Shown in pieces: positions 7,762-16,466 of a DNA stretch of 64,000 bases. The translations under genes were made by a program, and so were the position numbers. Origin of the DNA: JABDIP01 sp965212545 (GTDB lineage: Bacteria > Pseudomonadota > Alphaproteobacteria > DSM-16000 > Inquilinaceae); the NCBI GenBank assembly GCA_965212545.1, contig CBDBVB010000021.1, forward strand, positions 186,001 to 250,000, given 5' to 3'. Every line of letters starts with the position of its first letter. Position 1 is the stretch's first letter. The notes beneath the pieces were generated by a model, which was not told where the DNA came from, did not search any database, and was given only the letters and a program-made list of their open reading frames with translations.

Positions 7762-8867
7762 GTCGCGGGGTACATATCATCGACGTCGACGGCCTATTGC
7801 TAGTCGGGATCGTCGACGGAAGTGTTCTGACCGATCTTCTGGCTGAGCCAGTGGACGAGCGGCCGAGGCCCGGCGACGTCTATTTCGGTCGGATCGATCG
7901 CCGGGTCCGGGATACGGGGAGCGCCTTTGTCGACATTGGGTTGAAGACACCTGCATATCTTCCAGACCTGGGTGAGGGCTCGTCTGAAGGACTCATCGTG
8001 CAGATCGCGCGAATCGGGCGTGACGGAAAATCGGATGAAGTGACACGCGACATCGCGCTGCCGGGCAAGTTGCTTGTCTACCGGCCGTTCGGGGCCGGGA
8101 TCAAGGTATCGCGGAAGCTTGATTCGGAGATGGCGACCCGTTGGCAGCCGGAACCGCCTGGCGGTTGGATCATTCGCCAGGCGGCGGCACAAGTGGCGGA
8201 CCGGGACATTGCCGAGGAGACTGCGCGGCTTGCCGATCTTTGGCGGCAGGTTTTTGAGGCGAGTCACCAAAGTGAGGAGCCAAGGCTGCTGCATCGAGCG
8301 CCGGATGCTGCGGGGCGATTGATACTCGACACGGCGGATATCGTCGAAATTCGGGTGGCCGAGGTCGGACGTCGCACCGCATTGAAGGCCTGGCTCAAGG
8401 TCACTGTCCCGGCTTTGGCCGAATTGGTGCGCGGCGATCCGTTGGATCTGGCGGAAGAGGTTCCGGCGCTATTATCCTCCGAGGTGTCGTTGTCGAAGGG
8501 AGCGTCAATCCTGATCGAGCCGACCAGTGCGCTCACCGTCATCGACGTGAATGCCGGTGGTGCGACGGATCATTTTCTAGTCAATCGGGAGGCGGCGCGG
8601 GAAATCGCCCGCCAGTTGCGTCTGCGCAATATCGGCGGCATCGTCGTGGTCGACTTTGTATCCATGAAGCGGCGGGAATCCCGTAATGCCGTGGTCGACG
8701 CCTTTCGCGATGCGATCGATGGTGATCCGGCGCAATTTCGCATGTCCCGGTCGATGTCAGGTCTTGGACTGGTCGAGTTGGCCCGCGAACGCCGAGGTGC
8801 GGGGCTCTCCGAGGTGATGCGCGGTCGGTGGTCAACGGGCTGCACCCGAGGCACGGCAAGGGTCTGA
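7758..8867 (+). CDS. ribonuclease E/G family protein, short form
   Basis: The 369-residue product is a compact RNase E/G homologue. It has an N-terminal S1-like region (PGDVYFGRIDRRVRDTGSAFVDIGL) and the catalytic DNase I-like part, with the two metal-binding Asp motifs LTVIDVNAGG and GGIVVVDFVSMK. It lacks the C-terminal segment of typical RNase G (about 490 residues), as in other short alphaproteobacterial paralogues. It starts in the maf stop codon (ATGA) and is followed 4 bases later by yacG. Confidence 0.88.
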   Translation: MSRGVHIIDVDGLLLVGIVDGSVLTDLLAEPVDERPRPGDVYFGRIDRRVRDTGSAFVDIGLKTPAYLPDLGEGSSEGLIVQIARIGRDGKSDEVTRDIALPGKLLVYRPFGAGIKVSRKLDSEMATRWQPEPPGGWIIRQAAAQVADRDIAEETARLADLWRQVFEASHQSEEPRLLHRAPDAAGRLILDTADIVEIRVAEVGRRTALKAWLKVTVPALAELVRGDPLDLAEEVPALLSSEVSLSKGASILIEPTSALTVIDVNAGGATDHFLVNREAAREIARQLRLRNIGGIVVVDFVSMKRRESRNAVVDAFRDAIDGDPAQFRMSRSMSGLGLVELARERRGAGLSEVMRGRWSTGCTRGTARV

Positions 8868-8871
8868 CGCC

Positions 8872-9114
8872 ATGAAGGACAAGACAAACGGCATGGAGAG
8901 TAAACCGGCAACTGCCGCCGCGGGTCGCCGCTGTCCGATCTGCGGAAAACCGGCGCATGCCGATACGCGTCCCTTCTGTTCGCGGCGCTGCGCCGATGTC
9001 GATCTGTCGCGCTGGCTGGGCGGCGCCTATCGCATCCCGGTCAGCGTGCCCGACGAAGAAGACAGCGATAGCCGGAGCGGTCCTGAATCCGGCCCCGGCG
9101 AGGGCGGAGACTAG
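8872..9114 (+). CDS. yacG: DNA gyrase inhibitor YacG (zinc-binding)
   Basis: The 80-residue protein has the four-cysteine zinc site CPICGK...FCSRRCADVDL followed by SRWLGGAYRIPV, the family hallmark. YacG binds GyrB and inhibits gyrase in Escherichia coli. An ATG seven codons downstream is an alternative start. It ends the housekeeping run just before tRNA-Phe. Confidence 0.92.
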   Translation: MKDKTNGMESKPATAAAGRRCPICGKPAHADTRPFCSRRCADVDLSRWLGGAYRIPVSVPDEEDSDSRSGPESGPGEGGD

Positions 9115-9207
9115 GCACCCTTCGTGTCTGGACAGTCTCCACCGCTTCGCCTATAAGCAGGCGCTCTCCGCACGGGCCCAAGCGCATCGCCGGCCCGACC
9201 GGTCGGT

Positions 9208-9283
<76 letters not shown>

Positions 9284-9432
9284 TAATTTTCTCAGTCGTA
9301 TCAGAGCATTATAGGCGTTCTTCCAAGAATAGAGTAGTTCCGTTCCGAACCGTATTCTGACCCGCGTTCCGAACCTGAGTCGCCGCCGATGGGTGGTCTC
9401 AGTGAAAATCTTCAATCGAGTGACTGTTCGTC

Positions 9433-10830
9433 ATGGCCCCCGTTACCGCAATCACCGAGTTCAGGAATCTTGCCGACCTCTGGAATGTGGGGGACCGATG
9501 CAGAGGGATGACCTGGGTCGCTCTCAACAGCGATTCTGGATGGATTCTGCGTTTTGGACTAGTTGGGTATTTTCCGCCCGAGACCTTGGGTGAGACAATC
9601 GAGATTAAGACGCAACACATTTGGGCAGGGCAACGTCTCGAAATACTGTCGAAAGAGAAAATCGCGGATGAACTGGACGTGTTCTTAGCTGATCCAACGA
9701 GAATCAAAATACAAGACAGCTGGCTGGCCCTCGAGCATTCAGGAAATACGAAACCTCCGAATATTTACTTTGTTCCGAAGAGGGGTGAGGGCTTCAGGGG
9801 ATCACGTCTACCTGCTCTCGAGGCTCATATTCATGGGAGTTCGGCCTCACTTCCAACGAAGACGACAATTGAACTTGAGCTATTGAGCCAAACCAAGCCC
9901 TATCACGGATTAGGTGATGTTCTGGAAGAGTTGTCGGTGCCGGTCGACGAATATGGAATCTTCAACAACTCACAGCTAGGGATGATTTTCTCGCCGCCAG
10001 CGGCCATTCAGTTCAGAACGAAGCTGAGGCGTGGTGTTCTGCACATTTTCCTCGAGTGCTCGCCAGAGGTGTCGAAATCCGATCTACTTGTCGGCGTTAG
10101 GTCAATTGGAGTCGACAAGACTGTCAGCAGGCATTCGATTCGTGGCGATGAGCTAAAATGGAATGACGGCGATCAGTCAGCGGTTGGCTCGTGCGACGTT
10201 GACCAGTCTAGAACGGCTCTCGCGGCGCTATATTTGAGCTATCGAGGGGTGTTCTGCGGCCAATGGATTGTCGAAGACGAACGCAATCCGTTAAACACCC
10301 GACTTCGAATCCACAACGCCCTCGACGAGGACTCGGTATTTACGACCCGGTTTTTTTCTAAGGTTCAGCCGGATGCGTTTGAAGACCAGGTGGCACTGCT
10401 ACTCGAATTGCTGGGATTCACAACATTCAAATATGGCGGGTCCATTGGCCTTTCAGATGCGCCCGATATTCTGGCCGTATCCACGGAGTGGCATGTCTTT
10501 GTCGTCGAGTGCACAACTGGCGATATCAACAGAAGCGGAAAGCTCCACAAGCTGAATGAACGGACGAAGCGTATCAGAAAGAACTTGGAGGCAGCGTCTT
10601 GGGTGCGAATTCGAGTTGTGCCTGTGATGATCACGAACTCTGTACGAGCAGACACGTCGGCTCACTGGGGTATGGCAGCGGGGTTTCGTATTGCGTTGAT
10701 ATGTCGTGAGGATCTGGAAATGCAATTGGGTCGCCTTCCGGCACCCCCAACATCCGAGCAATTCTATCAGTGGATCATTGGGAACATACCGACCAAGGAC
10801 AACTCGGAACCTGACTCACAGTTCTCTTGA
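9433..10830 (+). CDS. unknown protein with PD-(D/E)XK-nuclease-like C-terminus
   Basis: The 465-residue protein is unrecognised over its N-terminal 300 residues. The C-terminal part resembles a restriction-endonuclease fold: FEDQVALLLELLGF (Glu317), then APDILAVS (Asp345), then VFVVECTTGD (Glu359). The usual Lys of the E-x-K triad is replaced by Thr, as in some divergent branches. It lies alone between attL and the integrase, is less GC-rich than the phage core, and overlaps the convergent integrase gene by 15 bases. That position is typical for lysogenic-conversion or defence cargo. The nuclease call is inference from motifs. Confidence 0.6.
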   Translation: MAPVTAITEFRNLADLWNVGDRCRGMTWVALNSDSGWILRFGLVGYFPPETLGETIEIKTQHIWAGQRLEILSKEKIADELDVFLADPTRIKIQDSWLALEHSGNTKPPNIYFVPKRGEGFRGSRLPALEAHIHGSSASLPTKTTIELELLSQTKPYHGLGDVLEELSVPVDEYGIFNNSQLGMIFSPPAAIQFRTKLRRGVLHIFLECSPEVSKSDLLVGVRSIGVDKTVSRHSIRGDELKWNDGDQSAVGSCDVDQSRTALAALYLSYRGVFCGQWIVEDERNPLNTRLRIHNALDEDSVFTTRFFSKVQPDAFEDQVALLLELLGFTTFKYGGSIGLSDAPDILAVSTEWHVFVVECTTGDINRSGKLHKLNERTKRIRKNLEAASWVRIRVVPVMITNSVRADTSAHWGMAAGFRIALICREDLEMQLGRLPAPPTSEQFYQWIIGNIPTKDNSEPDSQFS

Positions 10831-11970
10831 TCGCCAGGCTCTACGTTTTCTTGCCGCGCGGGCTGCCTGCGCAGAAGTCCGGCTTGTGTAGACAGTCAGC
10901 GTCGCTCGGGTCTTGTGGCGGCCGCTGGCCATGAGTTCTTGGTCGGTCGCGCCGGCGTCGCCGCCCTCGGTGAAGCCGCCCTTGCGGAAGCTTGCAAAGC
11001 TGAGATCCTTCGGTAGCCCTGCGGCATCGGCGATCTCGCGGACCAGGTGTCGAAAACGGTGTTCTGTGTATGGGACGAATGTCGTTCGCCTGCGGTCCGG
11101 CCTGTCCGGCATGACGATCAGGGTTCCGACGCGCGGCGTATCTGCGAGCCGGGCCTCAAGCTCCGGGAAGAGCGGGCCCTCGTCGTCGGCTAGGCTGTAC
11201 CAGCCAAGTTCGGCGGTCTTGCCGTGCTGGATTCGCACGCGGTCGCCGGCCCGGTAATCCGTCCAGGCGAGCCGGCCGATAATGTCGATTTCCCGCTGCA
11301 GCCATTCGAAGGCGATCAGCGCGGCGGTGCCGATCGAGGGGTGGCTGGCTGCGTCGGCGTGGTCGATGAAGGCCTGCAGCTCGGCCAAGCTGGCCGGGCG
11401 GGCGCCCCGGCCGGTTGTCGGCTCAAGGTCCATTTCGGCGAACGGATTCTCGGCCGGTGCATGCCCGGCGCGGCGCGCCAGTTTCCACACCCGGGCGGCG
11501 ATCGTCATCGTCCGATTGGCCGTCCGGATCCTGGGATCGCCGTCGCCGGCATACAGCATGCGCTCATAGATCTGATCGGCGTGGCGGGGCCGGATCATCG
11601 CGACGGGCAGATCGCCGAAGCGGCGTGTGGCGAGCCGAACGTCCTGCAACTCGGTCAGGTGACGCGCGTATTGCGTCTGCGTCGCCGGCTTGAGCCGCAG
11701 AAACTTGCGGTGTTTCTGATACCAGCGGAAGAGCCAGGCAACCGATCCCGGGATGATCGGGTCGTCACCGTCGCGCCAGGCTTGCAGGATGCCGTTGAGT
11801 GCGGCGGCGCGCTCGACGGCTGCGGCGAGGTCCTGGCCGAGCGGCTCGTTGGCGAAGGTACACCCGTTGGCCCGATCCTTGGACGGGACTTCCCAATAAT
11901 AGGCCCAGGCGCCGGAACTCAGCCGCTTGCGGCGCGTGTTGGCGGGGAGATCGATCTCAACCCGTGGCAC
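10816..11970 (-). CDS. int: tyrosine integrase
   Basis: The 384-residue site-specific recombinase has a DNA-binding N-terminal half (SAM-like segment about 74-180) and a catalytic domain with Arg226 (LQREID), Lys251 (HGKT), Arg329 (SFRKGG), His352 (GRHKTR) and the nucleophile Tyr361 (LTVYTSR). The usual His of the HxxR box is not obvious. It lies about 1.5 kb from attL and presumably recombines the tRNA-Phe repeats. Its start overlaps the excisionase-like gene by 14 bases. Confidence 0.93.
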   Translation of the reverse strand: MPRVEIDLPANTRRKRLSSGAWAYYWEVPSKDRANGCTFANEPLGQDLAAAVERAAALNGILQAWRDGDDPIIPGSVAWLFRWYQKHRKFLRLKPATQTQYARHLTELQDVRLATRRFGDLPVAMIRPRHADQIYERMLYAGDGDPRIRTANRTMTIAARVWKLARRAGHAPAENPFAEMDLEPTTGRGARPASLAELQAFIDHADAASHPSIGTAALIAFEWLQREIDIIGRLAWTDYRAGDRVRIQHGKTAELGWYSLADDEGPLFPELEARLADTPRVGTLIVMPDRPDRRRTTFVPYTEHRFRHLVREIADAAGLPKDLSFASFRKGGFTEGGDAGATDQELMASGRHKTRATLTVYTSRTSAQAARAARKRRAWRSREL

Positions 11971-12250
11971 TTTTGGCGAATTCCCGGTCGATGTCCTGCT
12001 CTGTCATAGGCTGCACGACGTCCCGTTGCTCGGCAAGGGCGGCGTCCAGCTCGACGCGATACCAATAAGGGCGGGTCCCGCCGCGGCGGCCGCCGGCGCC
12101 GCCCGGATAGCGCGCCTCCGGCCAGATGCCGCGGCCGACCTCGGCCCGAAACTGGCTCTCGGATAGATCCACATACGCGGCGGCGAGAATGGCCCCCATG
12201 CGCGCCGGCCAGTCCGGCAGCTCTCCGGGCTTGAGCTTGCAGGCGGTCAC
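11957..12250 (-). CDS. small DNA-binding protein, candidate excisionase
   Basis: This 97-residue protein contains a short winged-helix-like region, MGAILAAAYVDLSESQFRAEV...YPGGAGGRRGGTRPYWYRVELDAAL, like the AlpA/MerR-type domains of many alphaproteobacterial phage proteins encoded next to integrases. It overlaps the integrase start and is likely translated with it. An excisionase role is inferred from size, fold and position. Confidence 0.6.
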   Translation of the reverse strand: MTACKLKPGELPDWPARMGAILAAAYVDLSESQFRAEVGRGIWPEARYPGGAGGRRGGTRPYWYRVELDAALAEQRDVVQPMTEQDIDREFAKSATG

Positions 12251-12259
12251 CGCGGGCCC

Positions 12260-12676
12260 CTACGCCGCCTCGTTGCAGCTCGGGCACAGGCGATTATGCG
12301 GCCCGTCGGACAGGAAGTCGGCGAGGCAGCCCATGCAGGTCCGCCGCTTGACCACCGGAAAACGCGGGGCGTCGGCACCGGCGGCCTGCAGCAGGGCAAG
12401 GGCGAGACTCCGACCCGCGTCCGTAAGGATGACTTCGTTGTCGCGGCGGGTGCCGGGTTTGAAGTCAGCCCAATCGACCAGTTGCGCCGCACGCAGGGAC
12501 GAGCAGGCCTTGCGGGCCTCGATAGAGGCGATCGTGACGCAGGTCTCCTGCGCCACGAGTCTGAGCGACGGCGCCGGCCGGCCGGCACGGTCGAGGGCGG
12601 CAAGATAGACGAGGATCTCGCGCCTCGCCGAGCATAGAGCCGGCGCCGGCCGGGCAAGGGTATGACCGTCCGGCAT
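12260..12676 (-). CDS. winged-helix plus zinc-finger phage regulator
   Basis: The 138-residue protein has an N-terminal winged-helix-like region (ILVYLAALDRAGRPAPSLRLVAQETCVTIASIEA) and a C-terminal four-cysteine knuckle CMGC...CPSC. This suggests a sequence-specific DNA-binding protein. It lies in the leftward operon and shares one base with the gene upstream of it. No named family recognised. Confidence 0.55.
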   Translation of the reverse strand: MPDGHTLARPAPALCSARREILVYLAALDRAGRPAPSLRLVAQETCVTIASIEARKACSSLRAAQLVDWADFKPGTRRDNEVILTDAGRSLALALLQAAGADAPRFPVVKRRTCMGCLADFLSDGPHNRLCPSCNEAA

Positions 12677-12900
12677 CAGACATACACCCCTACGACGCGC
12701 GGATCGTCCTCGACCCCGGGTGCGGTATAGGTCAGACCGGCCGGGAGTTTACGCTCGACAGTGTCGACGTCGCCGCCGAGGATCCTGTCATCGGTGCGCA
12801 TGGGCCGGTTGCCGAACACGAGCCAGCGGCGGGCAACGACGTGATGCGGGAAGTCGCGCGGGCCGTCGGAGACGACCCAGATCTCGAGGGCATCGGTCAT
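12676..12900 (-). CDS. small phage protein, unknown
   Basis: The 74-residue product starts MTDALEIWVVSDGPRDFP and is mainly beta-strand-like. I used this start rather than far-upstream in-frame codons because it forms an ATGA overlap with the preceding gene's stop. It resembles small phage proteins of unknown function that begin with the same IWVVSDGPRDFP-type motif. Confidence 0.6.
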   Translation of the reverse strand: MTDALEIWVVSDGPRDFPHHVVARRWLVFGNRPMRTDDRILGGDVDTVERKLPAGLTYTAPGVEDDPRVVGVYV

Positions 12901-13196
12901 GTCCTGGGTGCCTCCGTCTGTTCGGGTTGGCTGGCCGCGTTCGCGAGGCGCTCCCTCGCGCCATTGACGGTGGTCAGCAGTTCGTTGAGGGCCGCGTCGA
13001 AGGCAGTCTCCGCCGCCATGTACGGCTTCGTGTCCGGATCGCCTTCTCGCGTGACGAGGTTGGCGTCGACCATGCGGTCGACCAGCTCGAGGACCTCTAT
13101 GGCGTAGCGGGCCTCGTGGTTGTCCAGGATGAGGCGCTCGTCCGGGTCGGCGAAGATGACCGCCCTGGCGCGCTCGAGTTCGGTCCTGTCGATCAT
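12897..13196 (-). CDS. small helical phage protein, unknown
   Basis: The 99-residue, mostly helical and acidic product starts MIDRTELERARAVIFADPDE. Its ATG overlaps the ParB-like gene's stop by 4 bases, and its stop overlaps the next start by 4 bases, fixing both ends within the coupled operon. The function is unknown. Confidence 0.6.
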   Translation of the reverse strand: MIDRTELERARAVIFADPDERLILDNHEARYAIEVLELVDRMVDANLVTREGDPDTKPYMAAETAFDAALNELLTTVNGARERLANAASQPEQTEAPRT

Positions 13197-15262
13197 TTGC
13201 CGGGTGCCTCCTTGGCTTCGCGACGGATCCCGGCTTCGGCCGCCAGGGTGCCGAGGATCTGCATTTCCGGCGGGACGTGGCGAACGTCGTTCGCCTCGAC
13301 ATAGGCGAGGACCTCGGCGCGCAGATCCGTCGTGCGCATCTTCTCGAGCTTGTTGATCGGCTTCGCTTGCGGCATGCCATTGCGGCCCGTCATGCCGATC
13401 CGCCAGCCGAGGGCGACGAGGTCGGCCTTGGTGAGGGTGGCGAGATAAGCCTCGTCGATCCGCCAATGGACCTCGGTCGCCGTGCCGAGCGCGCTCGCGA
13501 TCTCGACGGCGACCGGCCGGTCGCCGAGCCCCGTCGTGGATCCGCCGCAGTGGGCAAAGGATCCGGTCGATCCGGCTACGAGCGCCGCGAACAGGACCTG
13601 AAGGTCAGCATCCGAGAGCGCGCGGACCGCCTCGAAGATCTGATGGTCATTGTCGGCCCAGGACCCGTCGACGGTCGCGATCTTCGCGCCGCCGTCCGAA
13701 TAGCGGAGGATCTTTTTCTTTCGATCACCGTTCAGTTCCTTGGCCATGGTCTCGAAGACCGCGGCGAGCTCCGGGGCGATCACGCCCTGGTCGGCGCTCG
13801 CGGGGTGTGTGGTATGGATCCGGCAGGCGGCATTTGCGCCCATCAACGCAGTGCAGGCGACCTGCAGGGCGACGGTGAAGTTGCCGGACAACTCACTCTG
13901 GATCGCCCGGGTCTTGACGTTGCGGGCCAAGACACGCCGGCCGGCGCCGATCTTCTCGATCGGATCCCTTTCCGCCTTCTCCCCGGTCGTCTCTACGCCC
14001 CTGCGCTGCGCGGTTGCCTTCTTCTCGCGCCAGAGCTTGCCGTAGACCTCGACGGCAAGACTGTCAGGGTTGACCCAGACGACCATGCCGGGATCGCCCT
14101 CGCCCTTCTTCTGATCCGTCGTGTAGCCGCTGTCGTAGTGGCTCGGATGCCAGTAGTGCTGATCGATCCGGTCGACCCATGGCCACTTGGCCGACAGGGT
14201 CTCGATCTTCTCCGCGATCGCGGCTTCCTGCAGCCGGTGGAACTGGTCGACGTCGGCGAAGTATTCGGGGTCGGCCTCACCCTCGGTCTCCCCGCCCGCG
14301 TCATCGGCCTCGTCGACCTCGTCGCCGGCGGCGATGATTTCGCCGTCATAGAGCGCACGGTCGAAGATCGCGGCCGTCACCGGCGGGAACGGATCCGTCA
14401 TGATGTGGCGGACCGTGCCGGCGTCGCAGGGGTAGCCGTACTCTTTCTGCTGTTTGACCTTCGCGAGGACGGCCTGTTGAACCTGGGCCGGTCCCCGGGA
14501 CAACTCCCGGGCCTCGGCGAGGCTGAGGATACCGTCCAGGAAGCGTTCCTTGCAGTCCGAAGTGAGGCTCTCGGCGATCCGCAGGCGCTCCTGCACCCAT
14601 CGCTGCGTCTTGCCGATCGTGGCGGCGATTTCGGCGGTGCTCTGGCCGCGCTTGCGGAGCTCGAGGAAGGCCTCGGCTTCCTCGAGCGGGTGCATGTCCT
14701 CCCGCTGGACGTTCTCGGCGGTCGCCATGGCCAGCGCGGCGAGGTCGTCGAGGTCGCGGATCGTGGCCGGGATGCCGTGGTCCTCGCTCCAGTGTCCATC
14801 GTCAACGAGCAACTCGGCGGCGCGGAGACGACGGCCGCCGATGACGACTTCGTATCCGCCCGGATTCTCCGGGTCCGGCCGGGCGGTGACCGGCTGCAGC
14901 ATGCCCTGGGCGTGCAGGCTGCCGGCGAGTTCCATCAAATCACCGTGGTCGAAGGTCTTGCGCGGATTGAGCGGCGAGGCGCGCAGCCGGTTGAACGGCA
15001 CCAGGACCGCCGCGGCGTCGCCGGCGGGCGAGGCCTGGGCGACCTCGCCGAGCAGGCCGCCGACCGTGGTGTCGAGCGCGCCGGCGATGGCCTGCAGGTT
15101 GTCGAGCTTGACAGCGCCGGAGTTTCCGCTGATCAGGTCGCTGATGGTCGATTGCGACATGCCGGCGGCTGCGGCGAGCTTGCGTTGCGACAGCTTCTTG
15201 TCGGCCATGCGCTCTGCGACCGCGGCGCCGAGGGGCGATTGTGTCGGGTTCATATTGGTCAT
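13193..15262 (-). CDS. ParB-like protein with N-terminal XRE helix-turn-helix
   Basis: The 689-residue protein joins an XRE-type DNA-binding domain (about 12-72, LSQRKLAAAAGMSQSTISDLI) to a ParB/Sulfiredoxin-type N-domain (about 88-190) with NPRKTF, GGRRLRAAE (the GERR-type nucleotide box) and ENVQRED. A KorB-like helix-turn-helix (about 205-230) and a long C-terminal region follow. ParB-family proteins bind palindromic sites and can spread as CTP-dependent clamps. No ParA is visible nearby, so it may instead regulate transcription. One copy of the dispersed 15-bp palindrome (13280) lies within this gene. Confidence 0.85.
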   Translation of the reverse strand: MTNMNPTQSPLGAAVAERMADKKLSQRKLAAAAGMSQSTISDLISGNSGAVKLDNLQAIAGALDTTVGGLLGEVAQASPAGDAAAVLVPFNRLRASPLNPRKTFDHGDLMELAGSLHAQGMLQPVTARPDPENPGGYEVVIGGRRLRAAELLVDDGHWSEDHGIPATIRDLDDLAALAMATAENVQREDMHPLEEAEAFLELRKRGQSTAEIAATIGKTQRWVQERLRIAESLTSDCKERFLDGILSLAEARELSRGPAQVQQAVLAKVKQQKEYGYPCDAGTVRHIMTDPFPPVTAAIFDRALYDGEIIAAGDEVDEADDAGGETEGEADPEYFADVDQFHRLQEAAIAEKIETLSAKWPWVDRIDQHYWHPSHYDSGYTTDQKKGEGDPGMVVWVNPDSLAVEVYGKLWREKKATAQRRGVETTGEKAERDPIEKIGAGRRVLARNVKTRAIQSELSGNFTVALQVACTALMGANAACRIHTTHPASADQGVIAPELAAVFETMAKELNGDRKKKILRYSDGGAKIATVDGSWADNDHQIFEAVRALSDADLQVLFAALVAGSTGSFAHCGGSTTGLGDRPVAVEIASALGTATEVHWRIDEAYLATLTKADLVALGWRIGMTGRNGMPQAKPINKLEKMRTTDLRAEVLAYVEANDVRHVPPEMQILGTLAAEAGIRREAKEAPGK
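13280..13294. repeat. palindrome GCGAACGNCGTTCGC, site 1
   Basis: An exact match (centre T), extendable to a 17-bp palindrome, inside the ParB-like gene. It is one of five exact sites in the prophage core. Confidence 0.7.
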
Positions 15263-15307
15263 GGAGGGCCTCCCTTGCGCCGGGCATGCCGGCGTTGTTC
15301 GTGGTTG

Positions 15308-15725
15308 TCAGTCGGTGTCGGGCTGCAGGGCGTCGGCGTTCTTCAAGCCATTGACCAGTTTGAGAACGATCCGCCGGATCGGCGCGCCCAGCTTGTTGAA
15401 GGCGCGCACCAGCTCGAGGACCTGGCGCTCTTGCGGTGCCAGTTCCTCTGGGCGCGTGTTGCCCTCGAGTTCCTCGTAGAAGAACGAGACCGGGACCTCG
15501 AGCGCCTTGGCGACCTCGAAGAGCCGGCCGGCGCCGACGCGGTTGGCGCCCTTCTCGTATTTCTGGACCTGCTGGAAGCTGAGCCCGAGCGCCGTGCCGA
15601 GCGCTGCCTGGGGACAGGCCCCGCGAGAGCCGGCGGGCGCGAATGCGGGCGGCGATGTGGGCGTCGATGGCGGTGGCGCGATGCCGGCCGACCTGACGGG
15701 ACTTGGGGGCGATCGCAGCGCTCAT
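15308..15725 (-). pseudogene. XRE-family regulator broken by one extra base
   Basis: Read with one base removed, this is a 138-residue XRE regulator of the common alphaproteobacterial type: AHIAARIRARRLSRGLSQAA, then LGLSFQQVQKYEKGANRVG, then a dimerising C-terminus. As written, a run of four C (minus strand, near 15611) shifts the frame within the helix-turn-helix after residue 38. Codon use and the downstream stop show the intact ancestor clearly. It may be a real mutation or a sequencing error. It overlaps the gene upstream by 4 bases and lies 45 bases before the ParB-like gene. Confidence 0.75.
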
Positions 15726-15994
15726 TGAACGCCCCCTTTCGCCGGCCGCATGAAGGCCTGCCCGGTGCGGGTCAGCTGCGCGAAAAACAGGGGGTCGTGA
15801 TCCTGATCCGGGGGCCGTGGCAGATCCTGCCGGGTCTGGACAAGTCCCTTCTGTTCGCAGATCCGCGCGACAGCCGCGACCCTGCGGTCGTAAATCGGCA
15901 AGACTCCGAAGATCATCAAGGCCATGACCCGGAACTCGAGGGCGTCAACCTCAACGCATGGCTGGCGGCCTGGTGGTTTCGATATGGCGTTCAT
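15722..15994 (-). CDS. small phage protein, unknown
   Basis: The 90-residue product starts MNAISKPPGRQPCVEVDALE. Its middle (FRVMALMIFGVLPIYDRRVAAVARICEQKGL) looks helical and could form a helix-turn-helix. It is linked by 4-base overlaps to both neighbours in the leftward operon. No family recognised. Confidence 0.55.
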   Translation of the reverse strand: MNAISKPPGRQPCVEVDALEFRVMALMIFGVLPIYDRRVAAVARICEQKGLVQTRQDLPRPPDQDHDPLFFAQLTRTGQAFMRPAKGGVQ

Positions 15995-16188
15995 CGCGTC
16001 ACCCCCGGGCCCACGAGTGGCCGGCCTTGGTCCTGGCAGGCGCAGATGAGGGCGGCATGGTCCATCAAAAGCGTGCGCAGATCCTTCGCCTCGACCGATA
16101 CCTTGGTCGTGCCCTTGCGGCGCTTGCGGTAGGCCTCCGAGTGGATGCGCTCATAGGCCTCGTTGCTGCAGCGGAGGGTCGTCGTCAT
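15991..16188 (-). CDS. small phage protein, unknown
   Basis: This 65-residue basic protein (MTTTLRCSNEAYERIHSEAY...) reads like a ribbon-helix-helix or other small DNA-binding protein, followed by KVSVEAKDLRTLLMDHAALI. I chose the ATG that overlaps the previous stop by 4 bases. The function is unknown. Confidence 0.55.
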   Translation of the reverse strand: MTTTLRCSNEAYERIHSEAYRKRRKGTTKVSVEAKDLRTLLMDHAALICACQDQGRPLVGPGVTR

Positions 16189-16343
16189 TGGATCACCCCC
16201 GCGAGTTGGAGGGCTTGCCACAGGCCGAGCCCGAGCAGGATCGAGCAGAGCACGCCGGCGACGAGCCGGCCCGCGGGACGGCCCCAACCGCGCACCGGTC
16301 GGGTGCGACAGAGGCTGCCGTAATCGTCGGATTTCATCGTCAT
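16185..16343 (-). CDS. small single-pass membrane protein
   Basis: The 52-residue product has a basic N-terminus and one hydrophobic helix (LVAGVLCSILLGLGLWQALQLAGV), so it is probably an inner-membrane protein. It is the first gene of the leftward operon and lies just downstream of the OL operator pair. A longer start ten codons upstream is possible. The function is unknown. Confidence 0.5.
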   Translation of the reverse strand: MTMKSDDYGSLCRTRPVRGWGRPAGRLVAGVLCSILLGLGLWQALQLAGVIQ

Positions 16344-16369
16344 GGGAACCTCTCGGGTGACAGCGTGAG

Positions 16370-16401
16370 CCATATCGGTGCACGGAATTCAACCGATATG
16401 G
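16370..16401. promoter_or_regulatory. OL-like operator pair before leftward operon
   Basis: CCATATCGGT (16370) and its exact inverted copy ACCGATATGG (16392) lie 22 bases apart upstream of the first leftward gene. On the minus strand a TTGACA box lies at 16434-16439, with a weak TAGGCA box 18 bases on. The same motif pair appears at 17240-17273 between the repressor and the Cro-like gene. Confidence 0.6.
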
Positions 16402-16466
16402 TGTATCTTGCCTACACCGTGTCGGTTGAGGATGTCAACCCGTAGTAGAGGTGATCGCGAGGAGGT

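Noticed and set aside
13277..16132. 951-codon open frame on the plus strand
   Set aside because: It is antisense to the ParB-like gene and its coupled neighbours. The product is low-complexity, rich in Arg, Gly, Asp and Leu, with no domain. GC-rich DNA often leaves the opposite strand open.
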